A DNA stretch of 64,000 nucleotides from the NCBI RefSeq assembly GCF_019550915.1, contig NZ_JAHWCI010000008.1, forward strand, positions 496,001-560,000, read 5' to 3'. Under the pieces are notes generated by a model that did not search any database, was not told where the DNA came from, and saw only the letters and a program-made list of their open reading frames with translations. A program made the position numbers and the translations under genes. This document shows, in pieces, positions 56,917 through 64,000 of this stretch (position 1 is the first letter of the stretch; every line of letters starts with the position of its first letter). Source of the stretch: Mumia sp. zg.B17 (GTDB taxonomy: Bacteria; Actinomycetota; Actinomycetes; Propionibacteriales; Nocardioidaceae).

Positions 56917-57699
56917 TCACGGCGCGGGGCGCTGACCTTCGCGGCGCTCGATGAGGGCGGCGATCCCGTCGAGGAGGAGGTCGAGACCGAAGCCGAAGCT
57001 CGCCTCGCCGTACTCCTCATAGCCGGCCTCGCCGACGGCAGGCATCGGCGAGAGGGTCGCGGCGAGACGGGCGAGGTTCGGGAAGGTCTCCGGGTCGGCG
57101 AGGACGGCGATCACGTTCTCGAACGCCACGACGGGCTTGCCTGCGGCGCGTCGACGGGCCGCCGCGGTCGCCTCCTCGTACGCCATCCGCGCCTCGGCGA
57201 GGGAGTACGCGCTGATCGCGCCGACCGCCTGCAGCTTCTCCCCGTCGGACAGCGGGGTGCCGGACAGCGCGTCGAGGCCGCGCTCGAGCCACGCGAAGGC
57301 GCTCGGCCCCATCGGCGGGTTGCTCATCGGCATCTGCGCGAGCCACGGGTGGTCTGCCAGCATCTGCTGCTGGAGGGTGGCCCACGACTGCATGCGCTCC
57401 CGCCACCCGTCACCGGTCAGCTCGACCCGCTGCGCCACGGACGCGCTCTCGTTCCACATGAGCGAGAGCAGCTCGTCCTTGTTGGCGACGTGGCGATAGA
57501 GCGCCATCGTCGAGAATCCGAGCTGCTTGGCGACGCGCGCCATCGACACGGCGTTGAGGCCGTCGGTGTCGGCGATCTCGACGGCCGCGGCGACGATCGC
57601 GCTCGCGTCGAGCTCCGGACGTGGTCCTCGACGACCGCCGGAGCGCCTGCCCCAGAGCAGGGCGAGCTCGTCCGGGAGCTGCATCTCGTCCTGGGCCAT
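56917..57699 (-). CDS. TetR-family regulator of the drrAB-like genes
   Basis: A 260-residue TetR repressor. An N-terminal ~28-residue extension precedes the helix-turn-helix (AIVAAAVEIADTDGLNAVSM, then QLGFSTMALYRHVANKDELL). The long C-terminal ligand domain belongs to the TetR_C_1 (TetR class) type, with LDALSGTPLSDGEKLQAVGA. It is divergent from the ABC export genes with palindromes between, so it probably represses them until a hydrophobic drug is bound. Confidence 0.88.
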   Translation of the reverse strand: MAQDEMQLPDELALLWGRRSGGRRGPRPELDASAIVAAAVEIADTDGLNAVSMARVAKQLGFSTMALYRHVANKDELLSLMWNESASVAQRVELTGDGWRERMQSWATLQQQMLADHPWLAQMPMSNPPMGPSAFAWLERGLDALSGTPLSDGEKLQAVGAISAYSLAEARMAYEEATAAARRRAAGKPVVAFENVIAVLADPETFPNLARLAATLSPMPAVGEAGYEEYGEASFGFGLDLLLDGIAALIERREGQRPAP

Positions 57700-57713
57700 C
57701 CGACCTCCTCGTC

Positions 57714-57730
57714 GGCCTTACGATAAGGCC
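57714..57730. promoter_or_regulatory. Probable TetR operator
   Basis: GGCCTTA-CGA-TAAGGCC is a perfect 17-bp palindrome just upstream of the tetR start. A second, imperfect inverted repeat (TGTGTAT at 57741-57747 with ATACACA at 57772-57778) overlaps the start codon of the divergent ABC gene, so either could be the repressor target. Confidence 0.65.
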
Positions 57731-57766
57731 TTGCCCCTTCTGTGTATCACGTATACCGTTTTGCGT

Positions 57767-58708
57767 ATGACATACACAGTGGAGGTCGAAGGCCTCACCA
57801 AGAGCTACGGCTCCACCGACGTCCTGCGCGGTGTCGACCTGGCTGTCGAGACCGGGACGGTGCTCGCCCTGCTCGGCACGAACGGCGCCGGGAAGACCAC
57901 GCTGGTGCGGGTCCTTGCGACGCTCATCGGGTACGACGGCGGCAGCGCCCGCGTCGCCGGCCGCGACGTCGCGCGGGAGGCGCACGCCGTCCGCAACGCC
58001 ATCAGCCTCACAGGCCAGTACGCCGCCGTGGACGAGGTCCTCACCGCCCGGGAGAACCTCACGATGGTGGCGCGCCTGCGGCGCTTGCCCCGTCCAGGCA
58101 GCGCCGCGCGCGTCGACGACGTGGTCGAGCGCTTCGACCTCACCGCGATCGCCGACCGCCGCGCGTCGACCTACTCCGGCGGCCAGCGGCGTCGGCTCGA
58201 CCTCGCGATGAGCATGGTCGTGCCCCCGACGCTGCTCTTCCTCGACGAGCCGACGACCGGGCTCGACCCGCGCAGCCGCGACCAGGTCTGGGCGACGGTG
58301 CGGGAGCTGGCCGACACGGGTGTGACGGTCCTGCTCACCACGCAGCACCTCGAGGAAGCCGACCGGCTCGCTGACCGCGTCGCCGTCCTGGACGGTGGTC
58401 GGGTCGTGGCCGACGGCACACCGGAGGAGCTGAAGGCCCAGGTCTCCGGCGAGATCCTGCGACTCTCCTACGGCGATGCCCGGACCTACGAGACCGCGCT
58501 CGCCAGTGTGCGTACGCCCGAGGTCACCGCCGACCCCGTCCTCCTCACCGTCGACGTCCCCACCGACGCCGCCCCAGAGTCGGTGTGCCGGGTGCTCGCC
58601 GAGCTCGCGGCCGCGGGCGCACCCCCACGCCGGGTCGACATGCACGCACCGAGCCTCGACGACGTCTTCCGTACCCTCACCGCACCGAGCCTGGAGGCCC
58701 GCCCATGA
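57767..58708 (+). CDS. DrrA-type ABC exporter ATPase
   Basis: A 313-residue ATPase of the daunorubicin-resistance subfamily. Walker A is LLGTNGAGKTTLVRVLATL, the signature is YSGGQRRRLDLAMSMV, Walker B is LLFLDEPTTGLDPRS and the H-loop is LLTTQHLEEADRLAD. The ~90 C-terminal residues are the DrrA extension. The ATG lies inside an inverted repeat, suggesting a leaderless or very short-leader transcript under TetR control. Its stop overlaps the permease ATG. Confidence 0.93.
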   Translation: MTYTVEVEGLTKSYGSTDVLRGVDLAVETGTVLALLGTNGAGKTTLVRVLATLIGYDGGSARVAGRDVAREAHAVRNAISLTGQYAAVDEVLTARENLTMVARLRRLPRPGSAARVDDVVERFDLTAIADRRASTYSGGQRRRLDLAMSMVVPPTLLFLDEPTTGLDPRSRDQVWATVRELADTGVTVLLTTQHLEEADRLADRVAVLDGGRVVADGTPEELKAQVSGEILRLSYGDARTYETALASVRTPEVTADPVLLTVDVPTDAAPESVCRVLAELAAAGAPPRRVDMHAPSLDDVFRTLTAPSLEARP

Positions 58709-59481
58709 GCACCGCCACGACCCCCCGCGCCAGCCTCGTTCTCGACTCGCAGGTGATGGTCCGCCGAAGCCTGGTGACGACCCTGCGCAACCCCGAGGCG
58801 TTCTTCACCGCACTGGCTCTGCCGGTTGCGCTGATGCTGCTGTTCGTCTACGTGTTCGGGGGCGCCCTGTCGACCGACGGTGCGTACGTCGACTACGTCG
58901 TGCCCGGGATCATCCTGCTCTGCGCCGGGTTCGGGGCGGGAACGACGGCCGCTGCGGTCGCGCACGACATGACCAACGGCATCATCGACCGGTTCCGTTC
59001 GATGCCGATCGCCGCCGGGTCGGTGATCGTGGGTCACGTCGTCGCCAGCGTGGCCCGCAACGCCGTCGCGACCACCCTCGTCATCGGGGTCGCGCTGCTC
59101 GTCGGGTGGCGGCCGAGTGGCGGACCCGTCGCATGGCTGGCAGCGATCGGCGCTCTCACGGTCTTCGTCCTCGCGATCTCGTGGCTCGCCGCGACAGTCG
59201 GGCTGATCGCGCGGACTCCAGAGTCCGCGAACGCTTTCACGATGGTCCTCGCGTTCCTGCCCTACGTCAGCACGGCGTTCGTGCCCGCGGACACGCTGCC
59301 GCCCGCGCTGCGCGGGTTTGCCGAGAACCAGCCGATGACGCCGATGATCGAGACGCTGCGTGGGCTGTGGATGGGAACGCCGATCGGCGACCACGGCTGG
59401 TGGGCTCTCGGGTGGTGCGGCGTGATCCTCGTCGGGGCGGCGGTGTGCTCCGCGCGCCTGTTCCGACGCCGTACGGCGTGA
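58705..59481 (+). CDS. DrrB-type ABC-2 permease
   Basis: A 258-residue ABC-2 membrane protein with six helices. The family features are FFTALALPVALMLLFVYVFG, the ABC-2 segment DRFRSMPIAAGSVIVGHVV, and NAFTMVLAFLPYVSTAFVP with ENQPMTPMIETLRGL. It forms an exporter with the preceding ATPase. The substrate cannot be derived from sequence. Confidence 0.92.
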   Translation: MSTATTPRASLVLDSQVMVRRSLVTTLRNPEAFFTALALPVALMLLFVYVFGGALSTDGAYVDYVVPGIILLCAGFGAGTTAAAVAHDMTNGIIDRFRSMPIAAGSVIVGHVVASVARNAVATTLVIGVALLVGWRPSGGPVAWLAAIGALTVFVLAISWLAATVGLIARTPESANAFTMVLAFLPYVSTAFVPADTLPPALRGFAENQPMTPMIETLRGLWMGTPIGDHGWWALGWCGVILVGAAVCSARLFRRRTA

Positions 59482-59501
59482 CGCGGACGTGCGCGGCAGC
59501 C

Positions 59502-60122
59502 TCAGTCCACGGGTGGGGACGGGACTCCGAGGACGCCCTGCACGGCGCGTTCAACCAACTCGACGTCGTGCGGCGCGCTCCTGGCGAGCTCGATGCCGAC
59601 CGACTCCAAGATCGCCAGGAAGGCCCGGGCCGTCAGCCGGGGTGGGGGTCCGGCCGGGATCGAGCCGTCTCGGCGCCCTGCCCGCACCAGATCGGCGCAC
59701 TCGGCCTCGAGCCGGTCGTAGGTCGTCTCCATCGCGCGCCCGACGGGGTGGTCCTGACCGGTGAGCTCGACTCGCAGCGTGAGCATGACTCGTGCACGGT
59801 CGTGACCGCGACAGTACGCGGCGTGGCGCCGGGCCATCGTGAGCAGAACCGCGAGGGGGTCGCCCTCGTCGAGACTCGGTCGTCGCACCTCCGCGTCCCA
59901 CGTCTCGGCGACCCACTCCACAACGGCGAGGGCGAGCTCCTCCTTGTTGGCGAAGAGGTGGTAGAGCGCGCCGCGGGTGTAGCCCGCGTCCTTGGCCACC
60001 TGCTCCAGGACCAGGTTGGCGTAGCCGTACGTGGACAGGCCCCGCGCCGCCGCGACGAGCAGGGACCACCGAGTCCGCTCACGACGGTCGGCCTGCGTAC
60101 GCCGCGCGACGGACCCGCTCAC
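59502..60122 (-). CDS. TetR-family regulator
   Basis: A 206-residue repressor of the AcrR type. The helix-turn-helix reads LLVAAARGLSTYGYANLVLE, then DAGYTRGALYHLFANKEELA. The GTG at 60122 overlaps the stop of the DUF2867 gene as GTGA, so the two are translated together. The palindrome upstream of that gene is a likely autoregulatory site. Confidence 0.88.
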   Translation of the reverse strand: MSGSVARRTQADRRERTRWSLLVAAARGLSTYGYANLVLEQVAKDAGYTRGALYHLFANKEELALAVVEWVAETWDAEVRRPSLDEGDPLAVLLTMARRHAAYCRGHDRARVMLTLRVELTGQDHPVGRAMETTYDRLEAECADLVRAGRRDGSIPAGPPPRLTARAFLAILESVGIELARSAPHDVELVERAVQGVLGVPSPPVD

Positions 60123-60745
60123 GACGCCGCAGGAGTCGGGCCGACGAGGCGCTCCCGCTCCAGCCACGCGCGCTCCCACTTGCGGGTCAGGGCGGGATAG
60201 ACGATCAGGTAGCGGAACGGCTTGATCGCCACCATGTAGATCCGCCCGAAGACACCGTTGGGCTTGACGAGGGCTGCCATCCTCAGCTCGTACTCGCCGT
60301 CGCCGTTCGGCACCCAGCCAAGGTGACACAGGTCGTGGACGGTCTTGTTGGCCAGCTCGATGACGCACTCGTCGGGGAGCTCGTAGACCATCGTGAACGG
60401 CGTGTTGGGGACCGGGTCGCCGGCCGCCTCCTGGATCAGGTCCGACGGGAGCCGGTCACGGAGCGTGTCGACCCGAGAGGCGAGTCCCTGGTCGGACGAG
60501 TCCCAACCGAGCATCGCGCCGAGCCGCCAGCGGACCGCGAAGAGGAAGCGGACGAGCGGAGGGTTCTCGTTGAGCCCGCCGGCGGCACGCAAGGCGGCGA
60601 GCATGACCGGAAAGTCGTCTGGTCCGGCGCCGGGAGTGCGGTAGGACCAGACGTCCTCGAGCCGGAAGTCGGGCGCGATGTCGTGGATCCTCCACGGCCG
60701 CCCGGTGTGCTCGACGTCGGCGACCCTGCCGTTGCGTATCCCCAT
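60119..60745 (-). CDS. DUF2867 domain protein
   Basis: A 208-residue soluble protein of the DUF2867 family (AFRLEDVW-like start, then MVYELPDECVIELANKTVHD, and MAALVKPNGVFGRIYMVAIK, PFRYLIVYPALTRKWERAW). It is related to the SRPBCC-like domain fused to some NAD-dependent epimerases. The function is unknown. The ATG at 60745 is preferred because the upstream extension is covered by the inverted repeat at 60752-60775. Confidence 0.78.
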   Translation of the reverse strand: MGIRNGRVADVEHTGRPWRIHDIAPDFRLEDVWSYRTPGAGPDDFPVMLAALRAAGGLNENPPLVRFLFAVRWRLGAMLGWDSSDQGLASRVDTLRDRLPSDLIQEAAGDPVPNTPFTMVYELPDECVIELANKTVHDLCHLGWVPNGDGEYELRMAALVKPNGVFGRIYMVAIKPFRYLIVYPALTRKWERAWLERERLVGPTPAAS

Positions 60746-60751
60746 GCGCGC

Positions 60752-60775
60752 AACATACATACACGTACGTATGTT
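60752..60775. promoter_or_regulatory. Probable TetR operator upstream of the DUF2867-tetR pair
   Basis: AACATAC, ten bases with the self-complementary ACGTAC inside, and GTATGTT form an inverted repeat in the 28-bp gap between the MFS stop and the DUF2867 start. Its position fits autoregulation by the TetR protein encoded at 59502-60122. Confidence 0.6.
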
Positions 60776-62783
60776 AGTCAACCGTCGACCGGTCCTCCGA
60801 GAGCAGGTCCTCCGTCAGCTGGTCGACCAGCTGATCGATCTCCGGCTCCCGGTCCCATCCCTTGATGTAGTGCTGCAGACGCTCCCGCTCGCTGGCCCGG
60901 ATCGCCTCTGCCGCGGCGTCTCCCGCGGCGGTCGAGGTGACCGTGCCGGCGTCGACGGTCACGAACCCGCGTCGCGCGAGGGAGTCGGCGACCCGTTGCA
61001 CCGCCTCGGGAGGACGCCCGGACCGCTCGGCCATGGTCGCGATGGACCGAGGTCCCTTGAGAGACGCACGCGTCACCATCCAGCACTCCTCCGGCGTGAG
61101 CCCGAGATCGAGGTCGCCGACGAGCGCCTGGTAGATCCGCAGCGGGTCCTGGCGACCGACGCGCCGCCAGAGGTGGAGCCGGAGCTCTTCGAGCGAGGTC
61201 CGGCTCGACGGCAGCGCGAACGACTGACCTGCGGAGCCGCCCACGTCCTGGGCCCCGGTCGTGCGCCGCAGCGGGAGCTCGGGGATCAGCCAGGCGAGGA
61301 GGAACGCGAGCAGCGCCACCGGTACGGCGGCGAGGAAGACGACGTGGATCGCGTCCGCGTAGCCGTCGAGGAACCAGTTCTGCACCTGCGGTGGGCACTC
61401 CCTGAGCCCGAGAGCCGACTCCTTGAGCACGTCGCCCGAGCAGCGTCCGGTGGCGTCGGCAGGGGTGTCGCGCCCGAGGGCGTCGGCCAGGGAGCGGGTG
61501 AGAACCGCACCGAACGCGGCGACACCCACGGAGCTGCCGATCGTACGGAAGAACGTGGCTCCCGAGGTCGCGGTCCCGAGGTCGCGGTAGGCGACGGCGT
61601 TCTGCACCGCGAGCACCAGCACCTGGGTGACCATGCCGAGACCGAGACCCAGGACGAACATGCTGCCCGAGGACTCGAGCGTGGTCGTGTCCCGGCCCAT
61701 CAGAGAGAGCAGGAACAGTCCCAGCGCGGTGATCGCCGTCCCGAGGATGGGGAACACCTTGTAGCGACCCGTCTTGGTGATGAGGTGGCCGCTGCCGATC
61801 GAGGTCAGGAGGAGCCCGACCATCATCGGCAGCATCTCCAGCCCGGACTCGGTCGGTGACGAGCCCTTGATCTGCTGCAGGTAGAGCGGAAGGTAGGTGA
61901 TCGCTCCGAACATCGCGAAGCCGATGACGAACCCGACCAGCGACGTCGTCGTGAACGTGCGGTTCGCGAAGAGCCGCAGCGGCAGGACCGGCTCCGGCGC
62001 TCGACGCTCCACGAGCACGAATGCCCCCAGGGCCACGACGCCGATCACCCCCGTGGTCCACACCTCCACCGAGCTCCAGGCCCAGGTCGACCCGCCGAGG
62101 CTGGTGATCAGCACGATCGCCGTGGCCACCGTCCCCAGCAGGACCACCCCGGCATAGTCGACGCTCGCGGCGCGATCTGGGCGGATGCGCGGCAGGACGG
62201 CCGTCACGACCACCAGCGCGACGGCGCCGAGCGGAAGGTTGATGTAGAAGACCCACTCCCAGGAGAGGTTGTCGACGAAGAACCCACCGAGCAGCGGACC
62301 AGCCACGCTGGCCACCCCGAACACCGCCCCGAACGCGCCCTGGTAGCGGCCGCGCTCCCGCGGGGGCACGACGTCGCCGATGATCGCCTGCGACAGCACC
62401 ATCAGCCCGCCGCCGCCCGCACCCTGCACGGCCCGCCACGCGACGAGCTGTCCCATCGTCTGCGACGTCCCGGCGAGGGCCGACCCGACCAGGAAGATCA
62501 CGATGCAGGTGATGAAGAGGCTCTTGCGGCCGTACAGGTCCCCGAGCTTGCCCCACAGCATCGTGGTCACCGTCGACGCGAGCATGTACGCCGTCACGAC
62601 CCAGGACAGGTGCTCGGCACCACCGAGATCCTGGACGATCGTGGGGAGCGCGGTCGACACGATCGTCTGGTCCAGGGCGGCGAGCAACATCGCGAGCATC
62701 AGCCCGCCGAAGATCGCCCAGACCTTCGCTGACGAAAGACTGTCGCCTTCTACCGCCACGTCCGGCTGCTGCTGCTGCGCCAT
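60774..62783 (-). CDS. DHA2-type MFS drug exporter fused to a MarR-like winged helix
   Basis: A 669-residue protein. The first ~510 residues are a 14-helix EmrB/QacA transporter: LLAALDQTIVSTALPTIV (motif D1), the motif A loop GKLGDLYGRKSLF, and the motif C-like GVASVAGPLLGGFFVDNLSW. A ~150-residue cytoplasmic tail follows, with a winged-helix-like segment (TPEECWMVTRASLKGPRSIA, then RSGRPPEAVQRVADSLARRG). This fusion occurs in actinobacterial MDR-type exporters, but the role of the regulatory-looking tail is unknown. It lies 34 bp behind merR and may be co-transcribed with it. Confidence 0.9.
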   Translation of the reverse strand: MAQQQQPDVAVEGDSLSSAKVWAIFGGLMLAMLLAALDQTIVSTALPTIVQDLGGAEHLSWVVTAYMLASTVTTMLWGKLGDLYGRKSLFITCIVIFLVGSALAGTSQTMGQLVAWRAVQGAGGGGLMVLSQAIIGDVVPPRERGRYQGAFGAVFGVASVAGPLLGGFFVDNLSWEWVFYINLPLGAVALVVVTAVLPRIRPDRAASVDYAGVVLLGTVATAIVLITSLGGSTWAWSSVEVWTTGVIGVVALGAFVLVERRAPEPVLPLRLFANRTFTTTSLVGFVIGFAMFGAITYLPLYLQQIKGSSPTESGLEMLPMMVGLLLTSIGSGHLITKTGRYKVFPILGTAITALGLFLLSLMGRDTTTLESSGSMFVLGLGLGMVTQVLVLAVQNAVAYRDLGTATSGATFFRTIGSSVGVAAFGAVLTRSLADALGRDTPADATGRCSGDVLKESALGLRECPPQVQNWFLDGYADAIHVVFLAAVPVALLAFLLAWLIPELPLRRTTGAQDVGGSAGQSFALPSSRTSLEELRLHLWRRVGRQDPLRIYQALVGDLDLGLTPEECWMVTRASLKGPRSIATMAERSGRPPEAVQRVADSLARRGFVTVDAGTVTSTAAGDAAAEAIRASERERLQHYIKGWDREPEIDQLVDQLTEDLLSEDRSTVD

Positions 62784-62817
62784 GACACCCCCGGGTCCGC
62801 CCTCCCGCGATTGTCAG

Positions 62818-63243
62818 TCAGGAGGACGGCTCGCGCGCGGCGGAGCGTACGAGCTCCGAGCGGTACCAGGCGATCTTCTCCGCAAGCTGGCGTTCTCTCT
62901 GGCGCAGCTCTTCGATCTCCTGCCTGACGGCCGTCGCGTGGTCCTCGAGCAGGGCCGCGCGCTCGGCGAGGGTGGAGTCGTCGACCGAGAGCTCGCCGTA
63001 CCGTTTCAGCAGCGCGATCGGCATGCCTGTGTCGCGCAGGCAACGCAAGAAGCCCAACCGCGCGAGGTCCACGTCGGTGTAGGTGCGCCGCCCGCCCGCC
63101 GAGCGGGCGACAGGTGGCAGGATGCCTTCGCGCTCGTAGTAGCGCAGGGTGTCGAGCGAGAAGCCGGAACGTTCAGCCGCCTCCGCCGGAGTGTAAGTCT
63201 CCGCGGCGGGTGCGCCCAGAGTCTGGGAGGTGTGCTCAGGCAT
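62818..63243 (-). CDS. MerR-family regulator
   Basis: A 141-residue activator. The winged helix reads TPAEAAERSGFSLDTLRYYE and REGILPPVARSAGGRRTYTD, followed by DLARLGFLRCLRDTGMPIAL and a dimerising coiled coil (about 95-135). There is no C-terminal Cys cluster, so it is not a metal or SoxR-type iron-sulfur sensor. It is divergent from the aldo-keto reductase gene, whose promoter carries a MerR-like palindrome. Confidence 0.88.
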   Translation of the reverse strand: MPEHTSQTLGAPAAETYTPAEAAERSGFSLDTLRYYEREGILPPVARSAGGRRTYTDVDLARLGFLRCLRDTGMPIALLKRYGELSVDDSTLAERAALLEDHATAVRQEIEELRQRERQLAEKIAWYRSELVRSAAREPSS

Positions 63244-63402
63244 CGCCTGATGCCGTCCGGCTGTCGACGTTCGCCTTGCTCCTGGCGACTGCTTCGCAGA
63301 TCTCGGGGTTGATGTGTTGACCAGGCACTTGCATCTACTTCCACTTCCCATTGGATGGCCGCCGATAACTGATCTTGCTCGTTGTCTTCACCTAGGGGGT
63401 TG

Positions 63403-63422
63403 ACCTGGAGCGAGCTCCAGGT
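63403..63422. promoter_or_regulatory. MerR-type operator in the aldo-keto reductase promoter
   Basis: ACCTGGAGC-GA-GCTCCAGGT is a perfect palindrome with 9-bp arms. It begins within a TTGACC (63400-63405) that could be the -35 box, the arrangement by which MerR proteins remodel over-long spacers. It lies 14 bp before the start codon. Confidence 0.7.
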
Positions 63423-63436
63423 TGCACGGTGGTCGC

Positions 63437-64000
63437 ATGACCGACGACATGACCATCTCATCCCTCGTTCTCGGAACCATGATGTTCGGGACCCGGATCG
63501 ACGAGGACACCTCGTACGCCCTGCTCGACCGCTTCGTCGAGCGCGGCGGCGTCTGGCTCGACACCGCCGACTGCTACGCATACTGGGCGAGCCGCTCAGG
63601 ACACGGCGGTGACAGCGAGTCGGTCCTCGGGCGATGGCTCGCCGCCAGACCGGGCGTCCGGGACCGGGTCAAGATCGCGACCAAGGTCGGCGCGGAACCA
63701 CGCTGGCCCGGCGCACCGGCGTGGCAGCACGACGGTCTCTCGCGGCGAGCGGTCCGCGACGCGTTCGAAGGAAGCCTGAGTCGCCTCGGCGTCGACCGCG
63801 TCGACATGCTTTGGCTGCACAAGGAGGACCGCACGGTCCCGATCGAGGAGACCGTCGATGCCCTCGCCGAGCTCACCGCCGACGGCTCGGTCGCCCGGGT
63901 GGGGGCGTCCAACCACCCCGCGTGGCGCGTCGAGCGCGCTCGAGCGCACGCGCGGAGCAGCGGCGCCGTACCCATCGACGCCCTCCAGCAGAGCGCGACC
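63437..64000 (+). CDS. Aldo/keto reductase, 3'-truncated by the window edge
   Basis: The open frame runs from the ATG at 63437 to the end of the window (188 residues, no stop). It starts ISSLVLGTMMFGTRIDEDTS and shows the AKR tetrad: Asp and Tyr in WLDTADCYAYW, Lys in KIATKVGAEP and His in MLWLHKEDRTV. The complete enzyme would be a ~320-residue NADPH-dependent reductase. The palindrome upstream suggests MerR control. Confidence 0.9.
   Translation, partial: MTDDMTISSLVLGTMMFGTRIDEDTSYALLDRFVERGGVWLDTADCYAYWASRSGHGGDSESVLGRWLAARPGVRDRVKIATKVGAEPRWPGAPAWQHDGLSRRAVRDAFEGSLSRLGVDRVDMLWLHKEDRTVPIEETVDALAELTADGSVARVGASNHPAWRVERARAHARSSGAVPIDALQQSAT

Overview
The window is chromosomal DNA from a high-GC actinobacterium. 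Gene order closely follows the Mycobacterium tuberculosis Rv3646c-Rv3683 neighbourhood (topA, helicase, Tad pilus genes, ssd, HAD phosphatase, acs, marP, Nudix, thioredoxin, nth, crp, MBL, RidA, two ArsA ATPases, whiB4, ponA2, phosphoesterase). A membrane pyrophosphatase, no mycolic-acid or PE/PPE genes, and ECF biotin genes under a BioQ-type repressor point to Propionibacteriales, most likely Nocardioidaceae. The species call is inference; the synteny is recalled from memory and was not computed.

Layout. 1-1.9 kb: a truncated response regulator, then a 1.2 kb islet between two copies of a 23-bp direct repeat, holding a broken ORF coupled to a lipoprotein gene. 1.9-14.6 kb: amine oxidase, topA, a methyltransferase, H+-pyrophosphatase, a STAS protein and an MrfA-type helicase. 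14.5-19.6 kb: a compact Tad/Flp pilus operon read leftward (ssd, tadA, tadB, tadC, DUF4244 pilin, tadE, tadG-like). 19.7-21.6 kb: HAD-IB phosphatase, a structured intergenic RNA with a strong terminator at the position of the mycobacterial Ms1/MTS2823 RNA, and a Fic-like gene. 21.6-28.2 kb: a ClgR-like regulator, GuaB1, and bioYMN with bioQ and two operators. 28.6-46.8 kb: the acs to ponA2 block. 46.9-56.8 kb: tRNA-Pro, alkylsulfatase-like hydrolase, acetoacetyl-CoA synthetase, LexA-controlled dinB, GDPD, and lysC-asd. 56.9-64 kb: efflux and regulator genes (TetR/drrAB, TetR/DUF2867, MerR/MFS, aldo-keto reductase).

The most unusual feature is a family of 21-bp tandem repeats with a TGACCCGCGAGCG core. 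At 50.9-51.2 kb, seven units in one orientation meet six in the other between two convergent genes. Between crp and its expected convergent neighbour, the MBL hydrolase, an equivalent pair of half-arrays (five and six units, opposite orientation) is separated by a single gene for a DUF559/AbiEi-like protein with a nuclease-like C-terminus. The simplest reading is that this gene entered the centre of an existing inverted array. That would suggest a repeat-targeting element, or a repeat-based 3'-end structure exploited by one.

Functionally the window combines housekeeping (topoisomerase, Nth, DinB, MrfA-type repair, cell-wall PBP, aspartate-family biosynthesis), carbon and redox control (Crp with a probable site upstream of acs, WhiB4-like protein, MarP, thioredoxin-like lipoprotein), biotin uptake and drug-efflux modules.
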